Below are positions 51,037 to 61,066 of a DNA stretch of 64,000 bases, one piece after another (positions within the stretch are counted from its first letter, which is position 1; every line of letters begins with the position of its first letter). This DNA is from an uncultured Ruminococcus sp. (lineage in GTDB: Bacteria; Bacillota; Clostridia; Oscillospirales; Ruminococcaceae): positions 1-64,000 of the forward strand of contig UPZA01000009.1 in NCBI GenBank assembly GCA_900538575.1. The letters are read 5' to 3'. The translations under genes were made by a program, and so were the position numbers. The notes beneath the pieces were generated by a model, which did not search any database, was not told where the DNA came from, and saw only the letters and a program-made list of their open reading frames with translations.

Positions 51037-53634
51037 TTATTTAATAATAAGATTATTTCCGTCAAAATCAAGTATTATGGTTGATTCTGGAGAAACATCG
51101 TCGGCAATAATTTTTTTGGCAATCAAAGTTTCAGCTTTTCTTTGTAAAAATCTTCTGAGAGGTCGCGCACCGTAATTCGGATCATAGCCTTGTTCGATAA
51201 TATAATTCTTAGCCTTATCTGTTACTTCAATATTAAGCTGTTTGTCTTTTAAGCGTTCTCTTAAATCATTAATCATGAGATCAACAATACTATAAATCTC
51301 ATGCTTTGTAAGAGGCTTGTAAAATACAATTTCGTCAAGACGGTTTAAAAATTCCGGTCTGAATTGCTGTTTTAATAATGAATCAACCTTTGATCTTGCG
51401 TCTTGACTAATTTCTCCACTTTCATTAATACCGTCAAGAATATACGGCGATCCTAAGTTTGAAGTCAAAATAATTATAGTATTCTTAAAATCAACAGTTC
51501 TTCCCTGAGAGTCGGTAATACGTCCGTCATCTAAAACCTGAAGCAAAATATTGAAAACATCAGGATGCGCTTTCTCTACCTCGTCAAGTAGAATGACTGA
51601 ATAAGGTTTTCTTCTTACAGCTTCTGTCAACTGACCTCCCTCTTCATAACCGACATATCCCGGAGGAGCTCCTATAAGGCGACTTACACTGAATTTTTCC
51701 ATGTATTCGCTCATATCAATACGAACGATATTATGTTCATCGTCAAATAACGATTCAGCAAGAGCTTTAGCAAGTTCAGTTTTACCAACTCCGGTAGGAC
51801 CAAGAAAGAGAAAAGAACCAATAGGTCTGTTTGGATCCTGTATACCTGCTCTTGAACGAATAATTGCTTCGCTTACTTTTTTAACGGCTTCATCCTGACC
51901 GATAACACGTTTATGAAGTACATCTTCTAAATGCAAAAGCTTATCGCGTTCACCCTCCATTAGCTTTGATACCGGTATACCTGTCCATCTGCAAATAATT
52001 CTCGCTATTTCTTCATCAGTAACCTTATCCCTTAAAAGAGAATCTCCAGTTTTGGCCTTTTCTGCGATTTTTTCTTCTTCCTCCAGCTCCCTTTGTAATT
52101 GCGGGAGTTTTCCGTATTTTAATTCCGCTGCTTTATTAAGGTCATATTCGCGCTCTGCTTTTGAAATATCTGCATTTATTTTTTCAATGTCTTCTCTGAG
52201 CTTTTGTACCTTTGTAATAGCAGATTTTTCATTTTCCCACTTTGCTTTCATCTCGTTAAATTTACCGCGCATTTCTGCAAGTTCCTTTTGCACTTCTTTT
52301 AAGTGTTCGGCTGAAATTTTATCGTTTTCTTTTTTAAGAGCCGCTTCTTCTATTTCATGCTGTATAATTTTTCTTGAAATTTCATCAAGCTCTGTCGGCA
52401 TCGAGTCTATTTCTGTCCTAATCATTGCACATGCCTCGTCTACGAGATCAATCGCCTTGTCCGGAAGAAATCTATCGCTGATATATCTGTCGGAAAGAGC
52501 AGCTGCAGCAATTAACGCCTGATCGTGAATCTTAACTCCATGGAAAACCTCATAACGTTCCTTTAAGCCTCTTAATATAGATATAGTATCTTCTACGGTA
52601 GGTTCGTTTACCATAACCGGTTGAAAACGTCTTTCAAGAGCAGCGTCCTTTTCGATATATTGTCTATATTCGTTAAGAGTCGTTGCGCCTATACAATGCA
52701 ATTCTCCTCTTGCCAGCATAGGCTTCAGAAGATTACCGGCATCCATTGCGCCATCTGTTTTCCCCGCTCCTACTATTGTATGAAGCTCATCAATAAAAAG
52801 AATTATTCTGCCTTCACTTTTTTTTATCTCTGATAAAACGGCTTTTAATCTTTCCTCAAACTCTCCTCTGTATTTAGCGCCTGCAACAAGCGCTCCTAAA
52901 TCCAGTGAAAAAATTTTTCTATCCTTAAGACTATCGGGAACATCGCCCGCTACAATTCTCAGAGCGAGCCCTTCTGCTATTGCAGTTTTACCAACCCCCG
53001 GTTCACCGATTAAAACAGGATTATTTTTAGTTTTTCTGGATAAAATCCTTATTACATTTCTGATCTCACTATCACGTCCAATTACAGGATCAAGCTTATT
53101 ATTTCTTGCAAGCTCCACCAGCTCCTGACCGTATTTAGCAAGTACATCATATGTTTCCTCAGGATTTTGATTTGTAACCTTTGCATTTCCTCTAACTTCC
53201 ATCAAAGCCTTTAAAAATTTATCTTTATTAATAGAAAATGCTCTGAATGTTTCTTTAAGCTTAGATGTAGGATTTTCAAGCAGCGATAAAAATATGTGTT
53301 CCACTGAAACATATTCATCTTTCATACTTTTAGCTTGCTTTTCAGAATCGACAAGTATTCTGTCTGCTTCATTGGATATATACACAGCGCCGTTTTGACG
53401 TCCTGATCCCGTAACCTTAGGCAAAGATGATATAATCTGAATAACAGCTCCTATGAGCGCTTGAACATCAGTATTCATCTTCTGTATAAGCTGACCGATT
53501 AGACCATTTTCCTGACTAAGCAGAGCATATGTTAGATGTTCCGGTTCAATGGCATTATTCTGATATTCTGTTGCAGTATCCTGAGCATATTGAAGGGCTT
53601 CAAGAGACTTTTGAGTAAATTTTTGAACATTCAT
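51037..53634 (-). CDS. clpB: ATP-dependent disaggregase ClpB
   Basis: 865 residues, full length. N-terminal Clp repeats (about 1-145), NBD1 with GEPGVGKT (about 205), the long coiled-coil M domain (about 400-530) that distinguishes ClpB from ClpC/ClpE, NBD2 with GPTGVGKT (about 605) and the C-terminal D2-small domain. It rescues aggregated proteins with DnaK. RBS AAGGAGG. It is second in an operon behind an RHH-domain protein, with 12 nt between them. No CIRCE element was seen upstream. Confidence 0.98.
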   Translation of the reverse strand: MNVQKFTQKSLEALQYAQDTATEYQNNAIEPEHLTYALLSQENGLIGQLIQKMNTDVQALIGAVIQIISSLPKVTGSGRQNGAVYISNEADRILVDSEKQAKSMKDEYVSVEHIFLSLLENPTSKLKETFRAFSINKDKFLKALMEVRGNAKVTNQNPEETYDVLAKYGQELVELARNNKLDPVIGRDSEIRNVIRILSRKTKNNPVLIGEPGVGKTAIAEGLALRIVAGDVPDSLKDRKIFSLDLGALVAGAKYRGEFEERLKAVLSEIKKSEGRIILFIDELHTIVGAGKTDGAMDAGNLLKPMLARGELHCIGATTLNEYRQYIEKDAALERRFQPVMVNEPTVEDTISILRGLKERYEVFHGVKIHDQALIAAAALSDRYISDRFLPDKAIDLVDEACAMIRTEIDSMPTELDEISRKIIQHEIEEAALKKENDKISAEHLKEVQKELAEMRGKFNEMKAKWENEKSAITKVQKLREDIEKINADISKAEREYDLNKAAELKYGKLPQLQRELEEEEKIAEKAKTGDSLLRDKVTDEEIARIICRWTGIPVSKLMEGERDKLLHLEDVLHKRVIGQDEAVKKVSEAIIRSRAGIQDPNRPIGSFLFLGPTGVGKTELAKALAESLFDDEHNIVRIDMSEYMEKFSVSRLIGAPPGYVGYEEGGQLTEAVRRKPYSVILLDEVEKAHPDVFNILLQVLDDGRITDSQGRTVDFKNTIIILTSNLGSPYILDGINESGEISQDARSKVDSLLKQQFRPEFLNRLDEIVFYKPLTKHEIYSIVDLMINDLRERLKDKQLNIEVTDKAKNYIIEQGYDPNYGARPLRRFLQRKAETLIAKKIIADDVSPESTIILDFDGNNLIIK

Positions 53635-53646
53635 AAAAATACCTCC

Positions 53647-54309
53647 TTAAATAATAATTAAACCTATTTTAATATTATCTAAAAACATTTTTTCCATTTT
53701 TTCAATTGTTGATTCAGGATCTTCTATATTTGCAAAATAAAGTTTTATTTCTGAATCAAGCAATCTTATATAATCGCCTATGGCTTTTCCAAGGACTTCC
53801 GGATTTTTATGTTTAACAGGTTCCGATATTTTAAGACTACGTATAAACTTTCCTTCTTTATAAGCATATTCCACACCCTCCGGAAAATATTTATTTATAT
53901 GTTTTTTCTCGAGACTATACCACAAATTAAAGAAATGGCCAAGAAAATTGATCAGATCAGAATTCTGAGTTCGGAACGAAACGCAAAGATAACCGAATAC
54001 ATCGTTTTTAATTTCTTTTAGAAGTTCGATACGGTATCTTATGGTTGGCTTATACTTGTAACGCAGTGGGCTTTTTATAAAAAGCATAGCATTTGACGAT
54101 TGTCCTTGAATCTGAAAATGATTATCCATAATTGTTCTCATACAGTCGAAAACATCTTTAATAAGACTTTCAGGAGTCTTAAACGATACATGTTCTGCGA
54201 GTATTTGATTAATCAGATTTGAACGGCTTGTATTTAATTTATATGCCATATCATCAATAGCTTTGACTACGTCGTCCATAAGTACAAGACTATAAACGCT
54301 TTTTTTCAT
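53647..54309 (-). CDS. Ribbon-helix-helix protein upstream of clpB, unknown
   Basis: 220 residues. Residues about 1-45 (KKSVYSLVLMDDVVKAIDDMAYKLNTSRSNLINQILAEH, split by me into strand and two helices) match the RHH/CopG DNA-binding fold. The remaining 170 residues form an unrecognised domain rich in Lys and aromatic residues. It is the first gene of a clpB operon driven by a consensus promoter. A natural hypothesis is an autoregulator of the clpB operon; nothing in the sequence proves this. RBS GGAGGGAG. Confidence 0.8.
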   Translation of the reverse strand: MKKSVYSLVLMDDVVKAIDDMAYKLNTSRSNLINQILAEHVSFKTPESLIKDVFDCMRTIMDNHFQIQGQSSNAMLFIKSPLRYKYKPTIRYRIELLKEIKNDVFGYLCVSFRTQNSDLINFLGHFFNLWYSLEKKHINKYFPEGVEYAYKEGKFIRSLKISEPVKHKNPEVLGKAIGDYIRLLDSEIKLYFANIEDPESTIEKMEKMFLDNIKIGLIII

Positions 54310-54330
54310 TTTCTCCCTCCTTTTATTACA

Positions 54331-54359
54331 ATTATAGCATTAGTTTCATAACTTGTCAA
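54331..54359 (-). promoter_or_regulatory. Promoter of the RHH-clpB operon
   Basis: Minus strand exact consensus: TTGACA (54359-54354), 17-bp spacer, TATAAT (54336-54331). The start codon is about 22 nt from -10. Confidence 0.85.
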
Positions 54360-54402
54360 GCATTTTATATAATTTATCGTTCAAATTATTATTTTGTACA
54401 GA

Positions 54403-54432
54403 TGAAAAAAAAACCGCACTAAAAAGTGCGGT
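54403..54432 (-). terminator. Terminator after the PRPP synthetase gene
   Basis: Minus strand ACCGCACT (54432-54425) / AGTGCGGT (54420-54413) with a 4-nt loop, followed by a run of nine T. Confidence 0.95.
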
Positions 54433-54438
54433 AAAAAT

Positions 54439-55581
54439 TTATACTTGAGACGCAAGCAGAGTTTTAATTTTTTCATGAGGATCAATAACAGTACTTATGG
54501 AAACATCATGATTTATTGATGCAATAAAATATGCAATATATTTAGAAACATCAACCTCATGAAACCACGGACGTTTTAAAAGCTCAGGTGATCTATATGT
54601 TAAATTGGTTCCGAAAACTCCTGAAATATAACCGTCTTCATAAGCCTTGTCAAATTTTTCAAAACCGTTAGTGAAAAGTCCGTAAGTACCATAAGCAAAA
54701 AATCTCCTTGCTTTTTTTGCTTTTAAAGCATAAGCAATATCCAAAACGGATTCTCCGGAAGAAATTATATCGTCTGCTACGAAAACATCTTTTCCTTCCA
54801 TAGAATTACCCAAGTATTCATGAGCGACTATAGGATTCCTGCCGTCAACAATTTTAGAATAATCACGTCTCTTATAAAACATACCCATATCTACGCCTAA
54901 AACAGAAGCATAATACATATTTCTATTGAGCGCTCCTTCATCAGGACTTACAACCATAAATTCGTCTTTATTAATTACAAGATCCTTGACATTTTTTAAT
55001 AACGCTTTCAAAACCTGATATGATGGGATTACATTATCGAATCCCATTAATGGAATCGCATTATGTACTCTTGGATCATGAGCGTCGAATGTTACTATAT
55101 TTGATACTCCCATAGACTGAAGCTCCTGAAGAGCGCAAGCACAGTCAAGAGACTCGCGGTAACTTCTCTTATGCTGACGTCCGCCGTATAGGATAGGCAT
55201 AATAACGTTGATTCTGTGCGCTTTGCCGGAAATAGCCTGAATTATTCTTTTAAGATCCTGATAATGGTCGTCAGGAGACATATAATTTTCTCTGCCGAAC
55301 ATTTGATAAGTGCAACTGTAATTGCCTACGTCTACTACAATAAAAATATCCTTACCTCTAACGGTAGATTCGATTAGTCCCTTTCCGTCTCCTGAGGCAA
55401 ATCTCGGGCATTGGTTTTTAATGAGAAGAGTATCAATATCATATCCTCCTTTTTGAGCCCATGAAACAAGATATCTGTCAATCATCTTTCCAAGCTCAGC
55501 AGCGCCCTCAAGAGCAATTATTCCAAGAGGAGCTACACTTGTCTGTGAATTAAATAAAACTTCGCTTGCTTTTGCAGTCAT
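54439..55581 (-). CDS. prs: Ribose-phosphate pyrophosphokinase (long form)
   Basis: 380 residues, longer than the usual ~315. Two PRTase-fold halves: GGRQHKRSYRES (ATP/PRPP loop), DAHDPRVHNAIP, PDEGALNR and the PRPP loop VFVADDIISSGESVLD (about 270-285). It makes PRPP from ribose 5-phosphate and ATP for nucleotide and amino-acid synthesis. The extra length is in N- and C-terminal extensions. Neighbour of an inorganic pyrophosphatase gene, 25 nt apart. Confidence 0.93.
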   Translation of the reverse strand: MTAKASEVLFNSQTSVAPLGIIALEGAAELGKMIDRYLVSWAQKGGYDIDTLLIKNQCPRFASGDGKGLIESTVRGKDIFIVVDVGNYSCTYQMFGRENYMSPDDHYQDLKRIIQAISGKAHRINVIMPILYGGRQHKRSYRESLDCACALQELQSMGVSNIVTFDAHDPRVHNAIPLMGFDNVIPSYQVLKALLKNVKDLVINKDEFMVVSPDEGALNRNMYYASVLGVDMGMFYKRRDYSKIVDGRNPIVAHEYLGNSMEGKDVFVADDIISSGESVLDIAYALKAKKARRFFAYGTYGLFTNGFEKFDKAYEDGYISGVFGTNLTYRSPELLKRPWFHEVDVSKYIAYFIASINHDVSISTVIDPHEKIKTLLASQV

Positions 55582-55606
55582 TAGCTTTTACCTTTTCCTT
55601 CCATTT

Positions 55607-56134
55607 TTATTTACAGAACTTATTAATATAATGTTCAATATCATTAGCAATAATATCCCTTGCACTTTCTGCATTTTCGATTTCGTCAACAGCAGTCGTT
55701 TTATTTTCAAGCTCTTTATAAACCTTGAAAAAATGAATCATTTCATCAAAGATATGCTTAGGTAGCTCGTCTATATCCCTATAGGTATTATAATTGGGGT
55801 CATCGAAAGGGATAGCTATAATTTTATCGTCGTGACGTCCGCTGTCTATCATTCTGATAACGCCAATAGGATAACATCTTACAAGCGTCATTGGATAAAG
55901 AGTTTCTGAACATAATACAAGAACATCTAAAGGGTCTCCATCGTCAGCGTATGTTCTTGGAATAAGTCCGTAATTCGCAGGGTAGTGGGTAGAAGTATAA
56001 AGTATTCTGTCAAGCTTGATAAGACCTGTTTCCTTATCAAGTTCATATTTAATTTTGCTTCCTTTTGGAATTTCAATTACAGCAACAAAATCTTCCCGGC
56101 TGATTCGCTTAGGACTGATATTATGCCATATATT
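55607..56134 (-). CDS. ppa: Inorganic pyrophosphatase (family I)
   Basis: 175 residues from a TTG start at 56134, chosen because AAAGGAG lies ahead of it. Family I signature: YPANYGLIPRTYADDGDPLD with the Asp ligands; DDPNY and DELPKH follow. It removes the PPi released by polymerases and phosphoribosyltransferases, a sensible partner of the neighbouring PRPP synthetase gene. Soluble enzyme, no membrane segments. Confidence 0.94.
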   Translation of the reverse strand, partial: NIWHNISPKRISREDFVAVIEIPKGSKIKYELDKETGLIKLDRILYTSTHYPANYGLIPRTYADDGDPLDVLVLCSETLYPMTLVRCYPIGVIRMIDSGRHDDKIIAIPFDDPNYNTYRDIDELPKHIFDEMIHFFKVYKELENKTTAVDEIENAESARDIIANDIEHYINKFCK

Positions 56135-56193
56135 CAATTTTTTAACTCCTTTCAATATAAAAAATCCAATAAAACCTTTAAACTACATTAATA

Positions 56194-56222
56194 AGTATAT
56201 AATCTTTTTGATAGTTTGTCAA
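56194..56222 (-). promoter_or_regulatory. Promoter of ppa
   Basis: Minus strand TTGACA (56222-56217), 17-bp spacer, TATACT (56199-56194). Confidence 0.8.
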
Positions 56223-56345
56223 TGTGCTTTGTGATTTTTAGCACAAACATATAAATAAACAAAATCTGAAAGGAATTTTTTCATTTTATTGTAAATATTT
56301 TCTCTTTTAGTATTATCTAAATTCGTTTAAAATTATTTTTTAGAA

Positions 56346-56374
56346 TTGAAATTTACAGAAAAAGATGATATAAT
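56346..56374 (+). promoter_or_regulatory. Promoter of the moxR operon
   Basis: TTGAAA (56346-56351), 17-bp spacer, TATAAT (56369-56374). Confidence 0.8.
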
Positions 56375-56404
56375 AAATATATTATATAAAGAGGGGAACA
56401 AAAA

Positions 56405-57370
56405 ATGGAAAGAATTAATGATAGTATTTCGTCAAAAAAAATAAATATGATTGTAAGCGAAATAAAAAAAGCGGTAATAGGGAAAGATGAAACAATTATT
56501 AAAGTATTGCTCGCTATTTTGGCTAAAGGACATATACTTATAGAGGACATACCTGGAGTAGGCAAAACTACAATGGCGCTCGCATTTTCAAAAGCTATGT
56601 CGTTAGATTATAACAGAATGCAGTTTACACCGGATGTTCTTCCGACTGATATAACTGGATTTTCAATATATAATAAATCAACCGGAAATTTTGAATATAA
56701 ACCTGGTGTCGCAGTCTGCAACTTGTTTTTAGCTGATGAAATAAACCGCACCTCAAGTAAAACTCAGTCGGCTCTTCTTGAAATAATGGAAGAGGGGAAT
56801 ATAACTGTTGACGGAAAAAGCTATCGTTTACCTCAGCCATATACGGTGATCGCAACTCAGAATCCAATAGGTTCAATAGGTACGCAAATGCTTCCGGAAT
56901 CTCAGCTTGACCGATTTATGATAAAATTAAACATGGGTTATCCGGATGTAAAAAGTGAGATTAAAATACTAAAATCTAAATTAGGGGACTATGGAAAAGG
57001 CGTTTTTGAAGTTAAAACTGTGGTAACTTTGAATGAATTAAGGACTCTTCAGAAATTGGTCGAAAACGTATATATAAACGACAGTATATTTGCTTATATA
57101 GCTTATCTTGCAGACGCAACCAGAAAGCATCCGATGATAAGTCTTGGTCTTAGTCCCAGGGGAGCTATTAGTCTTGCATCAATGTCAAAGGCATCTGCGC
57201 TTTTATGCGGACGAGACTATGTTATACCTGATGATGTTGCGTTTGTATTTAATGAAGTTGCTCAGCATCGTATAATATTGGAAAGAAAAGCTTCATTAAG
57301 CGAATTGAATGAATCAGCAGTTTTAAATGAGATTTTGAGGAATGTATCTGTTCCTAAAATAACAGTCTGA
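56405..57370 (+). CDS. MoxR-family AAA ATPase
   Basis: 321 residues. Walker A GVGKTT in EDIPGVGKTTMALA (about 47), RMQFTPDVLPTDITG, Walker B LFLADEINRTSSKTQSALLE, sensor ATQNPIG and the C-terminal lid domain. MoxR ATPases act as chaperones, usually with a DUF58 protein and often a membrane transglutaminase, exactly the two genes that follow. RBS GAGGGG. Confidence 0.95.
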   Translation: MERINDSISSKKINMIVSEIKKAVIGKDETIIKVLLAILAKGHILIEDIPGVGKTTMALAFSKAMSLDYNRMQFTPDVLPTDITGFSIYNKSTGNFEYKPGVAVCNLFLADEINRTSSKTQSALLEIMEEGNITVDGKSYRLPQPYTVIATQNPIGSIGTQMLPESQLDRFMIKLNMGYPDVKSEIKILKSKLGDYGKGVFEVKTVVTLNELRTLQKLVENVYINDSIFAYIAYLADATRKHPMISLGLSPRGAISLASMSKASALLCGRDYVIPDDVAFVFNEVAQHRIILERKASLSELNESAVLNEILRNVSVPKITV

Positions 57371-57378
57371 GGTTTATT

Positions 57379-58545
57379 ATGTTGTCTGTAAAAATTTTAT
57401 ATATGTTATTACTGATAATATCAGTAATTTTTTATTTACTTTATACAGAAATGCTTTCATTATATATTCTGATATTTTTAGTTGCGCTGCCGTTATTATT
57501 AGGAGCAATAATTATTTATTCAAGATTTTTTATTAAGGGAAGTATTGAAGCAAAATCAAATACGGTTGTTAAAAAAGGAAAAATAGATATTTTACTTTCG
57601 ATAAATAATAAAACCATTATTCCGTTTTCAAACAGTATAATAACTATAGAATACTTTAATAATCTGTTGAAGTCTTATGATACAATGATATTAACAGTCC
57701 CTATTCATTCTTTATGTAATGAAAGAATAAATTTTTCTCTTACTTCTGATTATTGCGGAATTTTAAATATTAAAATTAAATCTATTCAGATATATGATTT
57801 TATTAAACTTTTTTCCTGCCGTATCAAATCAGATGTTGTGAATAAAATTACTGTTTTACCTGAAATTTATAATCTAAACTCTCTTTATAAATTAAATATT
57901 ATCAATACAAATGAAAGTAGTATTTTTTCAAAATATAAAAGGGGAGATGATCCATCAGAGATTTTTGATCTTAAGAATTATTTACCGGGAGATAAGCCAA
58001 ACAGGATTCATTGGAATTTAAGCTTAAAACAAGATAATCTAATAGTCAGGCATTACAGTCAACCGGTTAATTCTTCAATTTTAGTAGCTTTGGACTTTAA
58101 CGGAATCGCATCGGAAAAAAATATAAGAAGTCTTGATACAGTTTCGGAAGTGTTTGCATCAATATCATTTTTATTAATAGATAATGAAATACCGTTTAAG
58201 CTTACATTTTATAATTCACATAAAAATAGTAATGAATTTGTTAGAGTTATTAACAAATCTGATGTTAGTGAAAATATAAGAAGTATATTTGAAAATGGAC
58301 CTTCTGACGATTCTGTCCTTACCAAGGAAATATCAGAAAAAGCATACGACTTTTCTAAAATAGTTTATATATCGTCATCTGCTGAAAATATATCGGAATT
58401 ATATAACCAAAGCAATCAGAATATGACTTTAATATATATAAAGAACGAATTTTCAAATGATTTCGCAGAATTTGAAAATTCTGATCATATAATCATAATA
58501 CCAGCGGGAAAGCTGGAAGAAAATATATCAAAATTAGTTATATAG
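57379..58545 (+). CDS. DUF58 family membrane protein
   Basis: 388 residues. Two N-terminal membrane helices (about 5-45), then the DUF58 core with RGDDPSEIFDLKNYLPGD and NRIHWNLSLK (about 195-225) and a vWA-like C-terminal part. Function of the family is unknown; it is the constant partner of MoxR. Spacing: 8 nt after moxR and 9 nt before the transglutaminase gene, so co-translated. Confidence 0.9.
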   Translation: MLSVKILYMLLLIISVIFYLLYTEMLSLYILIFLVALPLLLGAIIIYSRFFIKGSIEAKSNTVVKKGKIDILLSINNKTIIPFSNSIITIEYFNNLLKSYDTMILTVPIHSLCNERINFSLTSDYCGILNIKIKSIQIYDFIKLFSCRIKSDVVNKITVLPEIYNLNSLYKLNIINTNESSIFSKYKRGDDPSEIFDLKNYLPGDKPNRIHWNLSLKQDNLIVRHYSQPVNSSILVALDFNGIASEKNIRSLDTVSEVFASISFLLIDNEIPFKLTFYNSHKNSNEFVRVINKSDVSENIRSIFENGPSDDSVLTKEISEKAYDFSKIVYISSSAENISELYNQSNQNMTLIYIKNEFSNDFAEFENSDHIIIIPAGKLEENISKLVI

Positions 58546-58554
58546 GAAATTAAT

Positions 58555-61029
58555 ATGAGTGATAAAAAAATAAAACGAAATATTTACAGCGGAGTCAAAG
58601 TAACTGACAGTATATCTTTTACAATACCCAAAAAAAGATTTTTACCTGATTTCCTACCCTTAATACTGATTGCCCTTTGCGGAGTTATCGGAATATTTTA
58701 TTCGTTTATAACAATGTTTTATATTAAAATAAACAACGATATTATTGCAGTTTATATTACTTTATTTTTTGCACTGTTTTCTATAATATTTATATTGCCT
58801 AAGAAATTTATGTTTACTATTATACCTATTTTGATTATTTATGAAATACTATTATATAGAAATTGGAATAATTATATTAAGGGATTTATGTTGATATATA
58901 ATCAGGTATATAATATTATCTGGCCTAAAAGAAGTGAATATTTTAATATAGAATTATCAGGAATTTCAAAAGAAAATACAATATCTATTTTCATGAGTTT
59001 TACAATTTTTCTTATTATCATGCTAATATGCTATTTTACAATAGTAAAACCAAATTTTTTCTTTGGATTTCTTATTACGTTTCCATTTATTGAAATTGGT
59101 CTTTATTACGGCAAAACTCCTGCTCTTTTACCGGCCTTTATGGTAATAATATACTGGACTGTATTGCTTTCCGTTCATCAGTCAGGCTACTACAGGAATC
59201 TGGGAAGAAGTAAGACGGGTTTCATAAGAAAAGGTAACCACTTTATAGTTAAACCGATAATTAAATATAGAACTGCCGGACAATCCGGTATTATATTGAT
59301 GACAGGCTGTGCTTTAATTATTGGATTGATCTTTATTATTATTAATTTAACCGGATATTCTCGTTCTGATAGATTGAATATTGTAAGAGACAACCTGAAA
59401 ACTGCTCTTAGTGAATTTACTTTTAATGATGTTAAAGGAAGTATCGAACGAATATCTGATTCTTTTGAATTAGGAAATATTAAAATATACAGCCATCGTC
59501 TTGGAAATCTGCATTCAATTTCATATAATAATACCACTGATCTTATTGTAACTTGCGACGAAGCTTTTAATCCTAATGGTAATATATACCTTAAAGGATA
59601 TGTAGGATCTATATACGACGGAAAGAGCTGGAATGAGCTTAACAGTCAAATATATGATAACAGCAGCGGGCTTTTTGATAATTCAAATTTACATCCACAG
59701 GATTTTTTATATAACAGTCTTAATGAAAATTCATCTTTAAATTATACTTTAAATATAGAAATTTGTTTTAGAAATGCAAAATATAATTATACTCCATATA
59801 ATTCTGTTCCAAAAGGGGAGATTAAGTATATAAATGATACTGTCATTGAGCTTGAGAATAAGAAAAATTATAGCTTTAATATATCAGAGAAGCAAAATTT
59901 TAACAGTCTTATGAAGCAGGAGCAATATGGTAATAATAGTGAATATGAAGAATTTGTTTATAGTAATTACCTTAAAGTACCTGATAATGATGAAATCAAG
60001 AAACTTTATAATAATTTTATAAAGGATAACATATCTGATAACGTATATACCCAGCTTAGCTATATCCGTACATTGCTGTCAGATAATGCAGAATATACAT
60101 TAGAGCCGGGCAAAACGCCGGCAGACCGTGATTTTGTAAATTATTTTCTAACAGAAAATCATAAAGGCTACTGCGTTCACTTTGCAACTTCCGGTATAAT
60201 TCTTGCAAGAATGTCGGGAATCCCTGCACGATATGCCGAAGGATATGTTATGACAGAAGATGATTTAAAAGATGAAAACCTAACTCAAAACGGTTATAAA
60301 GTAGAAATAAAGGATAACAGGGCTCATGCATGGGCTGAAGTATATTTAAAGGAATATGGATGGGTACCGTTTGAATTTACTCCTCCAAGTGCTGCAGCTT
60401 TCACAAATATTCAAACTTCGGAAACAAAGGAAACAACTTCAACACATCAAAATATAACAAAAAATTCAGAAAATATAAGCTTAAGCAGTAATACTAAAAA
60501 TGCCGATGAAATCACTGATACAACTATTAAAACAAAAACAGAGAAATCTGTAAATTCTCATACGGATTTTTCCCATCCTTCAGATAATAATCAATATCCA
60601 ATAGGATTAAAGCTTATTATTGCAGCAACATTTTCAGTTATTTTAATTATATCAATAATTGCAGCAATACATTTAATTATTTTAAAAAAACGTAGTAATA
60701 GTTTTAAAACTGATAATTATTCTGAAAACGCAATTAATGCATATGAATATATTTTAAAGTTAATTGATTTTTGCGGTATAAAAAATGATAATATGCAGCA
60801 TTTAGAATTTGCTGAATATGTAGAAAAAGAATTAAAAGGGACTTTTAAAAGCAACGAATTTATTGGCGTTACAAAAATAGCTCTTGAAGCAAAATTAAGT
60901 AATAAGATTATTAGTAGGGAAAAATCTGAAGCAATAATCAGACTGGCTTTAAAAATATCGGATATAATTTACAAAAGGCAAAATCTTATAGTCAGGATTT
61001 TTATGAAATATTTTAAGAATCTTTGCTGA
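58555..61029 (+). CDS. Membrane transglutaminase-like protein (TgpA type)
   Basis: 824 residues. Six to seven N-terminal membrane helices (about 30-290), an extracytoplasmic region with a transglutaminase-like domain: nucleophile Cys about 540 in KGYCVHFATSG, His about 590 in RAHAWAEVYL, and an acidic residue in WVPFEF where many homologues have DPT. A Thr/Ser-rich linker, one more membrane helix (about 682-706) and a cytoplasmic DUF4129-like tail follow. The substrate of the family is unknown; a role at the cell surface is inferred. Confidence 0.9.
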   Translation: MSDKKIKRNIYSGVKVTDSISFTIPKKRFLPDFLPLILIALCGVIGIFYSFITMFYIKINNDIIAVYITLFFALFSIIFILPKKFMFTIIPILIIYEILLYRNWNNYIKGFMLIYNQVYNIIWPKRSEYFNIELSGISKENTISIFMSFTIFLIIMLICYFTIVKPNFFFGFLITFPFIEIGLYYGKTPALLPAFMVIIYWTVLLSVHQSGYYRNLGRSKTGFIRKGNHFIVKPIIKYRTAGQSGIILMTGCALIIGLIFIIINLTGYSRSDRLNIVRDNLKTALSEFTFNDVKGSIERISDSFELGNIKIYSHRLGNLHSISYNNTTDLIVTCDEAFNPNGNIYLKGYVGSIYDGKSWNELNSQIYDNSSGLFDNSNLHPQDFLYNSLNENSSLNYTLNIEICFRNAKYNYTPYNSVPKGEIKYINDTVIELENKKNYSFNISEKQNFNSLMKQEQYGNNSEYEEFVYSNYLKVPDNDEIKKLYNNFIKDNISDNVYTQLSYIRTLLSDNAEYTLEPGKTPADRDFVNYFLTENHKGYCVHFATSGIILARMSGIPARYAEGYVMTEDDLKDENLTQNGYKVEIKDNRAHAWAEVYLKEYGWVPFEFTPPSAAAFTNIQTSETKETTSTHQNITKNSENISLSSNTKNADEITDTTIKTKTEKSVNSHTDFSHPSDNNQYPIGLKLIIAATFSVILIISIIAAIHLIILKKRSNSFKTDNYSENAINAYEYILKLIDFCGIKNDNMQHLEFAEYVEKELKGTFKSNEFIGVTKIALEAKLSNKIISREKSEAIIRLALKISDIIYKRQNLIVRIFMKYFKNLC

Positions 61030-61060
61030 AAAATGAGCGCTTTTATAAGCGCTCATTTTT
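61029..61060. terminator. Bidirectional terminator
   Basis: 14-bp perfect stem AAAAATGAGCGCTT / AAGCGCTCATTTTT with a 4-nt loop, between convergent genes. Confidence 0.95.
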
Positions 61061-61066
61061 GTAAAA

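Noticed and set aside
54310..54440. CIRCE or CtsR operator in front of the RHH-clpB operon
   Set aside because: Neither the TTAGCACTC-N9-GAGTGCTAA inverted repeat nor a GGTCAAANANNTCAAA-like heptad repeat is present.
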